In this document: piece by piece, positions 1 to 7,551 of the stretch
Layout: each line of letters begins with the position of its first letter
How positions within the stretch are numbered: the stretch's first letter is position 1
Assembly (NCBI RefSeq): GCF_011761265.1
Contig: NZ_JAAOZB010000001.1
Coordinates: 1,364,001 to 1,428,000, forward strand
Direction of reading: 5' to 3'
Origin: Microbacterium halimionae
Lineage (GTDB): Bacteria; Actinomycetota; Actinomycetes; Actinomycetales; Microbacteriaceae
Length of the DNA stretch: 64,000 nt
Position numbers and translations under genes: made by a program
The notes under the pieces: model-generated
Seen by the model: only the letters and a program-made list of their open reading frames with translations
Databases searched by the model: none
Told to the model about the DNA's origin: nothing

Positions 1-332
1 TCGCGCGGTGGGTGCGCGACCGCGAGATTCCGCTCGAGCTTTCGCCGTCGTCGAACCTCCAGACCGGTGCAATCTCGGCGTGGGGCACGCAGCTTGAGGA
101 TCACCCCTTCGACCTGCTGTACCAGCTCGGTTTCTCGGTGACGGTGAACGTCGACAACCGCACCATGAGCCGGACGTCACTCACTCGCGAACTCGTTTTG
201 CTGGCTGAGACTTTCGATTACGACCTCGACGATCTTCAGGCTTTTCAGCTCAACGCCGCTGCCGCCGCATTTTTGCCCGTGGAGGAACGCGAAGAGCTCA
301 TCGAGCTCATCGCCGAGGGCTTCGAGCGCTAA
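1..332 (+). CDS. add: Adenosine deaminase, C-terminal part (5' end outside window)
   Basis: The frame is open from base 3 to a TAA at 330-332, so only the last ~110 residues are present. They carry the adenosine/AMP deaminase C-terminal signature: a CPSSNLQTG-like stretch (here SPSSNLQTGAI), then a VNVDNRTMSRTSLTRE segment that matches the conserved TDNxxMSxTxLTxE loop. That loop contains an aspartate near the active-site zinc. The family hydrolyses adenosine or deoxyadenosine to inosine in purine salvage. The N-terminal zinc-binding histidines are outside the window, so substrate preference cannot be judged. A long palindrome starts 46 bp after the stop. Confidence 0.9.
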   Translation, partial: ARWVRDREIPLELSPSSNLQTGAISAWGTQLEDHPFDLLYQLGFSVTVNVDNRTMSRTSLTRELVLLAETFDYDLDDLQAFQLNAAAAAFLPVEEREELIELIAEGFER

Positions 333-377
333 CCCCCTGTTCCCCCGCGGTCCCGTTTCCCCCGCCCCGTTTCCCCC

Positions 378-437
378 GCCGATGTCTCACTTATTCAGCT
401 TTTCGGCGCTAAAAAGCTGAATAAGTGAGACATCGGC
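378..437. repeat. 26-bp perfect inverted repeat, copy 1 of palindromic element
   Basis: Left arm 378-403 and right arm 412-437 are perfect reverse complements with an 8-nt loop (404-411). The outer 19 bp, CCGATGTCTCACTTATTCA, recur as the arm of a second palindrome at 1524-1581. The element sits 46 bp downstream of the adenosine deaminase gene and could act as a terminator, but no T-tract follows it on either strand. A dispersed REP-like palindrome is the other reading. The structure is seen directly; the function is inferred. Confidence 0.85.
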
Positions 438-535
438 GAGGTCGGAACGCACTGCACAGCGGCGGAGGCAGGGGAGATGCTCACAAATTCTGAACGGATG
501 CTGCGCGCACGGCGCCAGTTTATTTTGGTTGTGGG

Positions 536-1429
536 GTGGATACCTCCAGGCCGTTCTCATATCGCGAAGCACTTCACGCCGGAATTGGGCGGGGCGTGCT
601 CTTCGGCCCACGGTTTGCGCGTCCATTCCATGGCGTGCGCGCCTTGCCGAGCGATCAAACGGATGCCGTTTCCACAGCATCCGAGGCAATGCTGCGACTC
701 TGCAGCCAGCTAGCTCCGCGCCTGCGCGAGGGCCAGTTCTTCAGCTCCGAGACGGCACTGGCTCTGTACGGTGCACCGACGCCACGTGGGTGGGTACCCG
801 CGGTGCATGTCGCTGTTCATCGCCCGGCGTATCCGCCACGAACTCCGGGTGTGATTAGGCATCGGCTTCAAACTCGGATGCCGCTGACACGAGTGGTGCA
901 CGGCATCCCGGTTGAGGACCCGGTGCGTGCGTGGGTGCAGGCGTCACGAGTGTGGAGACCTGACGATGTCGTCGCGGCAGCGGACTTTCTGGTCTCACCC
1001 CGGCGGCGATTGGCCACGATCGAAGAGTTGCAGCACGAAGCTCGGCGAATACGAGGACATAAGCTCGACACGGTTTGCGCTGATGTTCGCGAGGGCTCTG
1101 AGTCGCCGCAAGAGACACGGCTTCGGCTCGCAATAATGCGGTCTCGGCTGCCCGAACCCGTGCTCAATCTCGAGATCTTCGACGAGACGGGACGATTTCT
1201 TGCCCGGCTGGACGGCGCTTACCCGCAGTATCGCGTGGCCGTTGAGTATGACGGGCGACAGCATGCAGACGATCCGGCACAGTTCGCTCGCGACGCTGAC
1301 CGCTGGGACGACGTGCGACGCGAGGGTTGGGATCTTGTCCGGATCCTGAACCACCATATGCGCGACGGCGCTGCACCCGCCGTTGCGAAGGTGCGCGCGG
1401 CGCTCCGCCGTGCCGGTTGGCCGGGTTGA
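536..1429 (+). CDS. DUF559/AbiEi-like protein with a PD-(D/E)XK-type C-terminal domain
   Basis: The 297-residue protein starts at a GTG codon. The N-terminal half has a layout reminiscent of the AbiEi-like/winged-helix proteins common in actinobacteria. The last ~110 residues look like a DUF559 (Vsr/endonuclease-related) fold: RLDGAYPQYRVAVEYDGRQH gives the D...E-Y-D-G core, followed by a segment rich in Arg and Asp (RDADRWDDVRREGWDLVRIL). Such proteins are frequent in Microbacteriaceae and mostly uncharacterised. No partner toxin-like gene (AbiEii) is adjacent, so it is not a clear toxin-antitoxin pair. The gene is bracketed by two related palindromes (378-437 and 1524-1581), which is unusual. 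The start is uncertain, since no strong ribosome binding site is visible. Confidence 0.75.
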   Translation: MDTSRPFSYREALHAGIGRGVLFGPRFARPFHGVRALPSDQTDAVSTASEAMLRLCSQLAPRLREGQFFSSETALALYGAPTPRGWVPAVHVAVHRPAYPPRTPGVIRHRLQTRMPLTRVVHGIPVEDPVRAWVQASRVWRPDDVVAAADFLVSPRRRLATIEELQHEARRIRGHKLDTVCADVREGSESPQETRLRLAIMRSRLPEPVLNLEIFDETGRFLARLDGAYPQYRVAVEYDGRQHADDPAQFARDADRWDDVRREGWDLVRILNHHMRDGAAPAVAKVRAALRRAGWPG

Positions 1430-1523
1430 ACCCCTGCCCTCCCCGAACCCTGCCCGCCCCGAACCCTGCCCGCCTAGCACCAGGCGGCCGCCCAGTGCTG
1501 GCCCCGCAGCTCCCGCAGCCACG

Positions 1524-1581
1524 CCGATGTCTCACTTATTCAGGTCGTGGACCCTTGGGGGGTGAATAAGTGAGACATCGG
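1524..1581. repeat. 19-bp perfect inverted repeat, copy 2 of palindromic element
   Basis: Arm 1524-1542 (CCGATGTCTCACTTATTCA) pairs perfectly with 1563-1581 around a 20-nt loop. The arm is identical to the outer arm of the palindrome at 378-437, but the loop differs completely. It lies between two convergent genes, about 95 bp after the DUF559-type gene and 72 bp after mtlD, so a bidirectional terminator role is plausible. Conserved arms with an unrelated loop also fit a dispersed palindromic element. Confidence 0.85.
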
Positions 1582-1652
1582 TGACGGAAAATGGGCCAGG
1601 GCCGGAGGCCAGGACGCCACCGCCGGAGGCGGGCGGCGACGCCAGGGCGGGG

Positions 1653-2813
1653 TCAGGCGTTGGCAGCCTGGTGGGCTGCGACGACCGCGCGCACGCGGGC
1701 GAACAACGGATGCCCGGGGTCAAGGCTTGTCACGGACGCTGTGAACGCGTCGGCATCGTTGTCGGCGAGCAGCTGCTGCATCTCGACCGACTGGTCATCC
1801 TGATCGTCATCGAATGACAGCGCCGCAGCGATCGCTGCCACGAGCGCATCAACCGGAAGGCCCCGTTCGATTGCCTGCGAGGCCGGGCCGACGAAGCGCT
1901 CGTGTCGTGAGAGCTTTCGCAGCGGCTGCCGCCCTACCCGCCACACAGTGTCGGGGAGAGCCGGGTTTCGGAACCTGTCGACGATTCGCGCCCGGTATCC
2001 AGCGAGGTCGTCGGGGTCGAGCTCGTGCTTGGCGACAAGCAGAGCGGAGGTCTCTTCGAGCACGGCTTCGACGCGGGCGCCGATCGCGGGGTCAGTGAGC
2101 GCGTCGGAGATCTTCTCAATTCCGGCCTGCGCTCCGAAGTACGCGGTCGTCGCGTGCCCGGTGTTGACGGTGAAGAGTTTTCGCTCGATGTAGGGAGCGA
2201 GGTCATCGACGAAGTGCGCGCCGGGGATACTCGGTGGGTTATCTCCGAACGCCGGGCGTTCGATCGCCCACTCGAAGAACGGCTCGACGGTAACGTCCAC
2301 GCCGCCACCCTCGGGCTGCCCCGGAACGATTCGATCGACCGCTGTGTTGGCAAACACCACGCGATCAGTCAGACCTGCCGCATCTGTGCCCGCAGCATCC
2401 CATACGAGAGACTCGAGCACGTCGGTGGCGTTGATCGCGTTCTCGCACGCCATCACTTGCACAGGTGGCAGCGTTTTTTCGCGCTCACGCAGGCCCCGCA
2501 GCAGCAATGGTGCGACGAATCGAAGAATCGTCGGGCCAACCGCGGTTGTCACCACGTCAGCCGTGGCGATTTCGGCCGCGACCTTGTCGGGGTGCTCGGC
2601 GCTGTTGATGGCGCGAAAACCCGTGACCTTTTTGTCGGTGCCGCCAGCTCCTACTTCGTGCACCGTGTATTCATCGACAGCGTTGATTGCATCAACGAGG
2701 GGCGCCGCGACGTCAGAAAAGACAAGCTCATACCCACCCTCATGCAGAAGCAGACCAACGAAGCCTCGCCCGATGTTGCCAGCGCCGAAATGAACCGCCT
2801 TCATAGCGCTCAC
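1653..2813 (-). CDS. mtlD: Mannitol-1-phosphate 5-dehydrogenase
   Basis: This cytosolic enzyme oxidises mannitol 1-phosphate to fructose 6-phosphate with NAD, the step after PTS uptake. The N-terminus has the Rossmann motif [11 protein letters not shown], and mid-protein [10 protein letters not shown] holds the polyol-dehydrogenase active-site region. At 386 residues it matches the usual length of about 380. The GTG start at 2813 overlaps the mtlF stop (GTGA), suggesting translational coupling; ATG at 2804 (MKAVHFGAG) is an alternative and fits the family N-terminus better. It is the last gene of the leftward mannitol operon and is followed by the palindrome at 1524-1581. Confidence 0.95.
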   Translation of the reverse strand: MSAMKAVHFGAGNIGRGFVGLLLHEGGYELVFSDVAAPLVDAINAVDEYTVHEVGAGGTDKKVTGFRAINSAEHPDKVAAEIATADVVTTAVGPTILRFVAPLLLRGLREREKTLPPVQVMACENAINATDVLESLVWDAAGTDAAGLTDRVVFANTAVDRIVPGQPEGGGVDVTVEPFFEWAIERPAFGDNPPSIPGAHFVDDLAPYIERKLFTVNTGHATTAYFGAQAGIEKISDALTDPAIGARVEAVLEETSALLVAKHELDPDDLAGYRARIVDRFRNPALPDTVWRVGRQPLRKLSRHERFVGPASQAIERGLPVDALVAAIAAALSFDDDQDDQSVEMQQLLADNDADAFTASVTSLDPGHPLFARVRAVVAAHQAANA

Positions 2814-3247
2814 ACGCCCGCAGCAGAGACGAGGGCGTAAAGCTCCTCGGGGTTTGACGCTGCCTTGAGGCCGGCGACCTCGTCATCGTCGGAGAAGAGG
2901 AGCGCGATCTGCGAGAGAATCTCGAGATGCTCGTCGCCCTTGCCCGCGATTCCGATAACGAACGTCACGGCCTCGCCGCCCCAGTCGACACCGCCGTCGT
3001 AGCGCACGACCGAAAGTGCTGACTCGAGAATCGCCTCTTTCGTTTCGTTTGTGCCGTGGGGAATCGCAAGTTCGTTTCCCATGTACGTCGATACGGTTTG
3101 CTCACGCTGCTGCATCGCATCGAAGTATGCACCGGTGACGGCGCCGACGGATTCAAGGATGTCCGCGGCCTCCTTCATCGCTTCTTCGCGCGTTGCGCCT
3201 CCGGAGTGAATGCGAACCTGTCCAATTGCGAGCACGTCACGTGCCAT
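2810..3247 (-). CDS. mtlF: Mannitol-specific PTS enzyme IIA component
   Basis: This 145-residue EIIA protein of the fructose/mannitol family accepts phosphate from HPr and passes it to the IIB domain of MtlA. His64 in [12 protein letters not shown] is the expected phosphorylation site. It is a separate protein, as in many Gram-positives, rather than being fused to EIICB as in E. coli MtlA. The ATG at 3247 has an AAAGG-type site just upstream. The gene lies between mtlA (85-bp gap containing a 12-bp stem hairpin) and mtlD (overlapping), consistent with one transcript. Confidence 0.95.
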   Translation of the reverse strand: MARDVLAIGQVRIHSGGATREEAMKEAADILESVGAVTGAYFDAMQQREQTVSTYMGNELAIPHGTNETKEAILESALSVVRYDGGVDWGGEAVTFVIGIAGKGDEHLEILSQIALLFSDDDEVAGLKAASNPEELYALVSAAGV

Positions 3248-3285
3248 GATTCAGCCTTTCTAGTTACGGATGCTCCAGCCCAAGG

Positions 3286-3319
3286 TGCGGGGTCACGCTC
3301 ACCAAGCCGTGACCCCGCA
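3286..3319 (-). promoter_or_regulatory. Intercistronic 12-bp stem-loop between mtlA and mtlF
   Basis: Arms 3286-3297 and 3308-3319 (TGCGGGGTCACG and its complement) form a perfect 12-bp stem with a 10-nt loop. It begins 13 bp after the mtlA stop on the leftward transcript. No T-run follows on the minus strand, so complete termination is unlikely. Partial termination or 3'-end protection that adjusts MtlA relative to MtlF/MtlD is the likelier role, by inference. Confidence 0.6.
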
Positions 3320-3332
3320 TTAATACTTGTGC

Positions 3333-5015
3333 TTACGCCTCATCCTGGTGCTGGTCGCGAACGAGGTCTACGACCTCTTCGTATCGCGGCGAGTTCATGA
3401 AGTTGTCTACCGACACGTGTGTCGCGTTCGGCGTCTTCTGGCGTGCCCGGTCAGTGAGTTGGTTCTGCGTGATGACCAGGTCGGCCGATTCGTCGAGGTT
3501 CGCGATGGCCTTGTTGGTCACCGTCACGCCTTCGATCCCGGCCTTCTTGATCTTGTTCCGCAGAACGCTGGCACCCATCGCTGACGAACCCATACCCGCG
3601 TCACAAGCGAACACGATGTTGTTGATGCGAGTTGTTTCGAGAACGCCACCGGTGAGGCCGCCGTCGGTCGACCGTGCGGACTCGGCTTCGTCGTATGCGG
3701 CTTCGGCGTTCCGCTCAACGGAACCATCAGCGGCCGAGCTGGCACGAAGACCAGCGAGGGCTGCAGATTCCTTGCCCTTGTTGGCTTCGGTCTGAGCGAT
3801 TGCTGCACTCAGGTCGCCGGTAAGGCCAGCCTCAAGGTCGCGCTTGCGTGTCGAGCGCAAGATGATTCCCGCGATGAGGAAGGTGACGATCGCCGCAAGT
3901 GCGACCGACAGGTAAACCACCAGAAGGTTGCCAATTCCGCCGGCAGCGGGCCCTGCTGCTGCGGCTGTGACCGCGATGATGCTGCCGGGAGCTGCGGGGA
4001 ACGCGAGGCCGCCACCAAGGAGCATGTTGGTCGCGACACCGGTCGCGCCACCTGCGATGAGGGCGAGGATCGTCATCGGCTTGCTGAGTGCGTACGGGAA
4101 GTAGATCTCGTGGATGCCACCGAAGAACTGGATGATGATCGCACCGGGAGCCGAAGCCTTCGCTGCGCCGATACCGAAGAAGGTGAAGGCGAGCAGCAGA
4201 CCGAGACCCGGACCGGGGTTCGCTTCGATAAGGAAGAGGATCGACTTGCCAGTCTCCGCAGCTTGCTCGATACCGAGCGGTGTGAAGACCCCGTGGTTGA
4301 TCGCGTTGTTGAGGAAGAGGACCTTCGCGGGTTCGACGATGATCGACACGAGGGGAAGCAGGTTCAGATCAACGAGCCAGCCGACTGCTGCGCCGAGTCC
4401 AGCGCTGATGCCGATCATCACCGGGCCGAAGACGAAGAACCCGACGATCGCGAGGAGCATACCCAGGATGCCCGCCGAGAAGTTGTTGACGAGCATCTCG
4501 AAGCCGGGCTTGAGCTTGCCGTCCCAGATCTTGTCCATCTGCTTTGTGAGCCATGCCGCGATCGGACCCATGATCATGGCGCCGAGGAACATCGGAATGT
4601 TCGTTCCGACGATGACGCCCATGACGGCGATCGATGCGACAACGCCGCCTCGCTCGCCGTAGATCATGCGACCTGCGGTGTTGGCAATCAGCAAGGGAAG
4701 CAGGTAGGTGACCATGGGGGAAACAAGGCCTACGTACTGCTGGAACGTGGTGCCGTCTTCGGCTTGCGCGAGTGTCGTCAACGCGCCCTGCCAACCAACC
4801 TGATCGGCGTTGCCGAAGCCTCCCAAGAGGTCAGCCACGGGGTACCACTGGCCGAGCCAGCCGACACCGATGAAGAGCATCGTGATGAAGCCCCACGCGA
4901 TGAAAGCGGCAATATTGGGCATGATCATGCCCGATAGGAATGTACCGAATCGTTGTACTGCAACTTGCGCCCGCTTGCCGCCTGATGCGGGCGCTGCGGT
5001 TGACGTCGATGTCAT
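3333..5015 (-). CDS. mtlA: Mannitol-specific PTS enzyme IICB (permease)
   Basis: This membrane permease of 560 residues takes up mannitol and phosphorylates it to mannitol 1-phosphate. The first ~345 residues form the polytopic IIC domain, from FGTFLSGMIMPNIAAFIAWG through a GGIHEIYFPY segment typical of MtlA. The C-terminal IIB domain starts near residue 460. Cys471 in IVFACDAGMGSSAMG is the phosphorylation site. A low-complexity linker (about 390-455) joins the two. There is no IIA domain; MtlF supplies it. The start at 5015 lies 33 bp after the ptsI stop and has an AAAGAGA-like binding site. Confidence 0.95.
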   Translation of the reverse strand: MTSTSTAAPASGGKRAQVAVQRFGTFLSGMIMPNIAAFIAWGFITMLFIGVGWLGQWYPVADLLGGFGNADQVGWQGALTTLAQAEDGTTFQQYVGLVSPMVTYLLPLLIANTAGRMIYGERGGVVASIAVMGVIVGTNIPMFLGAMIMGPIAAWLTKQMDKIWDGKLKPGFEMLVNNFSAGILGMLLAIVGFFVFGPVMIGISAGLGAAVGWLVDLNLLPLVSIIVEPAKVLFLNNAINHGVFTPLGIEQAAETGKSILFLIEANPGPGLGLLLAFTFFGIGAAKASAPGAIIIQFFGGIHEIYFPYALSKPMTILALIAGGATGVATNMLLGGGLAFPAAPGSIIAVTAAAAGPAAGGIGNLLVVYLSVALAAIVTFLIAGIILRSTRKRDLEAGLTGDLSAAIAQTEANKGKESAALAGLRASSAADGSVERNAEAAYDEAESARSTDGGLTGGVLETTRINNIVFACDAGMGSSAMGASVLRNKIKKAGIEGVTVTNKAIANLDESADLVITQNQLTDRARQKTPNATHVSVDNFMNSPRYEEVVDLVRDQHQDEA

Positions 5016-5048
5016 TGCACTGTCTCTTTCTGTGTGGTTGGTGCTGTT

Positions 5049-6704
5049 TTAGTGGGAAACGATCGCTTGCGCGTTCGCACGAGCCGACGCCGCATCCGTT
5101 GCGGTGAGGGCGGCCTCGGCGACACGCTGTGCATCGTCGAAGGTGTATTTGAGGAGCGTGGCGCGCACATCCGCGAGAGCTGTGGGTGCCATAGAAAGGC
5201 TCGTGGCGCCGAGGCCAACAAGGACGACTGCCAGCAGCGGGTCGGCCGCAGCCTCGCCGCAGATACCGACTGGCTTGCCGGTGGAGCGCCCGGCGGCACC
5301 CACTTCGCGCACGAGGCGCAGCACAGCGGGGTGCCATGGATCCTGGAAGCTCGACACGGAACCGAGGAGACGGTCGGCAGCGAGCGTGTACTGCGTCAGA
5401 TCGTTCGTGCCGATCGACGCAAAGTCAGCGCGTGCCAGGATGTGGTCGGCAAGCAGCGCTGAGGAAGGAACCTCGACCATCACGCCAGCAGTCTTGATGG
5501 CATACTCCTTGGCCAGGGCTACGAAGTACTCCGTCTCTTCGACTGTCGAAACCATCGGTGCCATAACCCACAGATCTGCTGAGGTTGCGGCATCCGCTTC
5601 GGCCAGAGCTGTCAGCTGCTCACGAAGAATGTCTTCGCTCGCGCGCAATGCGCGGAGCCCACGGAGCCCGAGGGCGGGGTTCTCTTCGTGCGCGTCGTTA
5701 AGGAAGGGGAGGGGCTTGTCGGCACCGGCATCGAGCGTGCGAACAACAACCTTCTTGCCGGGGAAAGCCGCGAGGAGCTTGGTATACGCCTCACGCTGCT
5801 GCTCGACGGTCGGAGCCTGGCTTGCACTGAGAAAGAGGAACTCGGTGCGGAAAAGTCCCACGCCTTCGGCGCCGAGCTTTACCGCATCAGCTGCGCCATC
5901 GGGGCTGCCGAGGTTTGCGAGCAGCGGCACAGCGGTGCCGTCTGCGAGCGCGCCCGGGGTGATGGGGGCCGATGCTGCCTCTTCGCGGTCTGCGGCGCGG
6001 CGCGATGCACGCTCGCGCTCATCGTCGGACGGGTCGGTCGTGACTACTCCGGCTGCGGCGTCGACGATGACGGTTTCGCCTTCGACGAGATCTTTCGCTC
6101 CTGCGGCTCCGACGATCGCGACGATCGATTTTTCACGCGCCAGGATCGCTGTGTGTGAGGTCGGGCCACCTTCGGTCGTCACGAGCGCGAGCACCTGCGA
6201 CAGGTCGAGGAGGGCGGTATCGGCCGGGGCCAGGTCTTTAGCAACGAGGATAAACGGGTGTCCAGGTTCGGGCACACCAGGAGCTGCAACGCCTTGCAGA
6301 CGCGCGATCACACGCTGCGCGACGTCATCGAGGTCGGCCGCGCGCTCTCCGAGGTAGCCGCCCATCGCCGTCAGTGCGTCGCGGAACGTTGCAAACGCGT
6401 CGAAGACCGCCCACTCCGCGGTCTTTCCGTTGGCAACACGCGAATCGATCTCGGTTTCTAGCGACGGGTCCTCGGCCATCATGGCCTGCGCTTCGAGTAC
6501 CTCTTTCGCTGCACCGCCGGCTTCAGAACCGCGCGTTTCGAGCTCGCGAGCAACCGCGGCGACGGCCTCGCGTGCACGGGCGGTTTCTTCTTCCGCGGTG
6601 ATCTCACTCGGAGCGTCGGCGGGCGCGGGCAGCGGGTCTGCCATTCGAGCCACCGGTCCTTGAGCAATGCCCAATCCGATTCCGACCCCGCGTAGTTCCG
6701 CCAT
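5049..6704 (-). CDS. ptsI: PTS enzyme I (phosphoenolpyruvate-protein phosphotransferase)
   Basis: This general PTS enzyme transfers phosphate from phosphoenolpyruvate to HPr. His184 in EGGPTSHTAILAR is the active-site histidine. Downstream are the PEP-binding segment VGLFRTEFLF and the C-terminal GTNDLTQYTLA and PVGICGEAA motifs, so both the HPr-binding/phosphohistidine half and the PEP-binding barrel are present. The predicted length is 551 residues. I chose the ATG at 6704 (MAELRGVG) over the upstream GTG/ATG codons because AAGGAG sits six bases before it. The gene lies inside the mannitol operon rather than at a separate general PTS locus. Confidence 0.95.
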   Translation of the reverse strand: MAELRGVGIGLGIAQGPVARMADPLPAPADAPSEITAEEETARAREAVAAVARELETRGSEAGGAAKEVLEAQAMMAEDPSLETEIDSRVANGKTAEWAVFDAFATFRDALTAMGGYLGERAADLDDVAQRVIARLQGVAAPGVPEPGHPFILVAKDLAPADTALLDLSQVLALVTTEGGPTSHTAILAREKSIVAIVGAAGAKDLVEGETVIVDAAAGVVTTDPSDDERERASRRAADREEAASAPITPGALADGTAVPLLANLGSPDGAADAVKLGAEGVGLFRTEFLFLSASQAPTVEQQREAYTKLLAAFPGKKVVVRTLDAGADKPLPFLNDAHEENPALGLRGLRALRASEDILREQLTALAEADAATSADLWVMAPMVSTVEETEYFVALAKEYAIKTAGVMVEVPSSALLADHILARADFASIGTNDLTQYTLAADRLLGSVSSFQDPWHPAVLRLVREVGAAGRSTGKPVGICGEAAADPLLAVVLVGLGATSLSMAPTALADVRATLLKYTFDDAQRVAEAALTATDAASARANAQAIVSH

Positions 6705-6710
6705 TGTGTT

Positions 6711-6716
6711 CTCCTT
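6711..6716 (-). promoter_or_regulatory. Ribosome binding site deciding the ptsI start
   Basis: AAGGAG on the minus strand, six bases before the ATG at 6704. It argues against the longer frame that begins at 6740. Confidence 0.75.
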
Positions 6717-6748
6717 TGTGATGCTCTGTGCCGTGCTCATGCGTGTCT

Positions 6749-7024
6749 TTAGGCCTCGTCGTGGTCCGTCGACAACAACTCCGTGAGGGCATCGATCACT
6801 GATTCAGCGGTCGGGCCTGACGCGTTGAGAGTTACGTAATCGCCGTAGTTGAGGCCGAGCGCGATCACTCCGAGAATGCTGGCCGCGTTGACCGGTGCCC
6901 CAGCGTCTTTCGAGATGGTGATCGGGATGCCGGCATCCTTCGCCCGTTGCGCGAACATTTTCGCGGGGCGAGCATGCAAACCGTGGGTCGATCCGATGCG
7001 TACAGTGCGCGTGACCTGAGTCAT
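6749..7024 (-). CDS. ptsH: PTS phosphocarrier protein HPr
   Basis: This 91-residue soluble carrier takes phosphate from EI and gives it to EIIA proteins. His17 in THGLHARPAKMF is the phosphorylated residue. Ser49 in NAASILGVIALG occupies the position of the regulatory serine of Firmicutes HPr. HPr kinase is generally absent in actinobacteria, so Ser phosphorylation should not be assumed. The gene overlaps the preceding IIB-like gene by 4 bp and precedes ptsI by 44 bp. Confidence 0.95.
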   Translation of the reverse strand: MTQVTRTVRIGSTHGLHARPAKMFAQRAKDAGIPITISKDAGAPVNAASILGVIALGLNYGDYVTLNASGPTAESVIDALTELLSTDHDEA

Positions 7025-7377
7025 TCGGGCTCCTTCTTTGCAGACGCGTGAGTGGGCGCAGTTTCGCCCTGGGCCACGCCGATGGCGCTGTGGACCAGCG
7101 CGAGGGTTCGCGATCCATCGAGGTCGCCGAAGATGTCGTCGGGAAGCACCGCCACTGTCACGCCTTTGGACGCAGCGCTTGCCGCGATGTTGTCGCGTTC
7201 CGCTTTGAGGTGGGGCCCCAGGAGAAGTACGTCGGTTGCATCAAGGTCTATTTCAAGTGAACGGAGAGTTCCTGCGGAGGAACTGTAGGAGAGGTCTCTT
7301 GCACGAGCAGCATGGCGAAGCCGCTGGGCGACAAAAGTGCTCGACGCGCCCGCGCCACACACCACTAAGATCCTCAT
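7021..7377 (-). CDS. Small PTS EIIB-like protein (lactose/cellobiose IIB type)
   Basis: This protein of about 118 residues begins MRILVVCGAGASSTFVAQRL, a P-loop-like EIIB fold with Cys8 at the phosphorylation position. A later segment, ATDVLLLGPHLKAERDNI, matches the second strand and loop of lactose/cellobiose-type IIB proteins. No cognate IIC gene is visible, so its partner and sugar are unknown. A regulatory link to MtlR or MtlA is only inferred from position. The start at 7377 is supported by AGGAGG seven bases upstream; a longer frame reaches 7572 but would overlap mtlR. It is the first gene of the leftward operon. Confidence 0.85.
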   Translation of the reverse strand: MRILVVCGAGASSTFVAQRLRHAARARDLSYSSSAGTLRSLEIDLDATDVLLLGPHLKAERDNIAASAASKGVTVAVLPDDIFGDLDGSRTLALVHSAIGVAQGETAPTHASAKKEPE

Positions 7378-7384
7378 TGACCTG

Positions 7385-7390
7385 CCTCCT
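7385..7390 (-). promoter_or_regulatory. Ribosome binding site of the IIB-like gene
   Basis: AGGAGG on the minus strand, seven bases before the ATG at 7377. It decides the short start over a frame beginning at 7572. Confidence 0.75.
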
Positions 7391-7400
7391 CGTCTTTTCA

Positions 7401-7458
7401 TTGTTGTGAGAACGCTGGGAGTGCACAACCAGAGGTTTTTCCCACCCTGCGGAAACCT
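7401..7458. promoter_or_regulatory. Candidate operators in the mtl operon / mtlR divergent region
   Basis: Two dyads lie in the 174-bp divergent spacer. The first pairs GTTGTG (7403-7408) with CACAAC (7424-7429), extended to 7 of 8 matches at 7401-7431. The second pairs AGGTTT (7433-7438) with AAACCT (7453-7458), and adjacent CC/GG bases extend it through a two-base bulge. MtlR-type PRD activators bind such spaced dyads in other bacteria. No convincing -35/-10 pair could be assigned here. Assignment to MtlR is inference. Confidence 0.4.
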
Positions 7459-7551
7459 TTTGCAGATCGCCGTAAAAGCCACACCGAGCGCCGATGTCCG
7501 AGGCGTGATGGAATGGAGTGCTGGCGTTCGTGCTGGTGCGACCCGGAGGCG

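Noticed and set aside
536..1429. Type IV toxin-antitoxin (AbiE) system
   Set aside because: Only the AbiEi-like protein is present; no nucleotidyltransferase-like AbiEii toxin gene lies beside it.
2025..2840. Long open frame (271 codons) on the plus strand across mtlD
   Set aside because: It is antisense to mtlD, which has clear motifs and catalytic residues. The opposite frame shows no recognisable domain and has the low-complexity look of a high-GC shadow.
4110..4937. 275-codon plus-strand frame rich in Asp/Glu
   Set aside because: It lies antisense to the membrane domain of MtlA. The acidic composition is what the reverse frame of hydrophobic codons produces.
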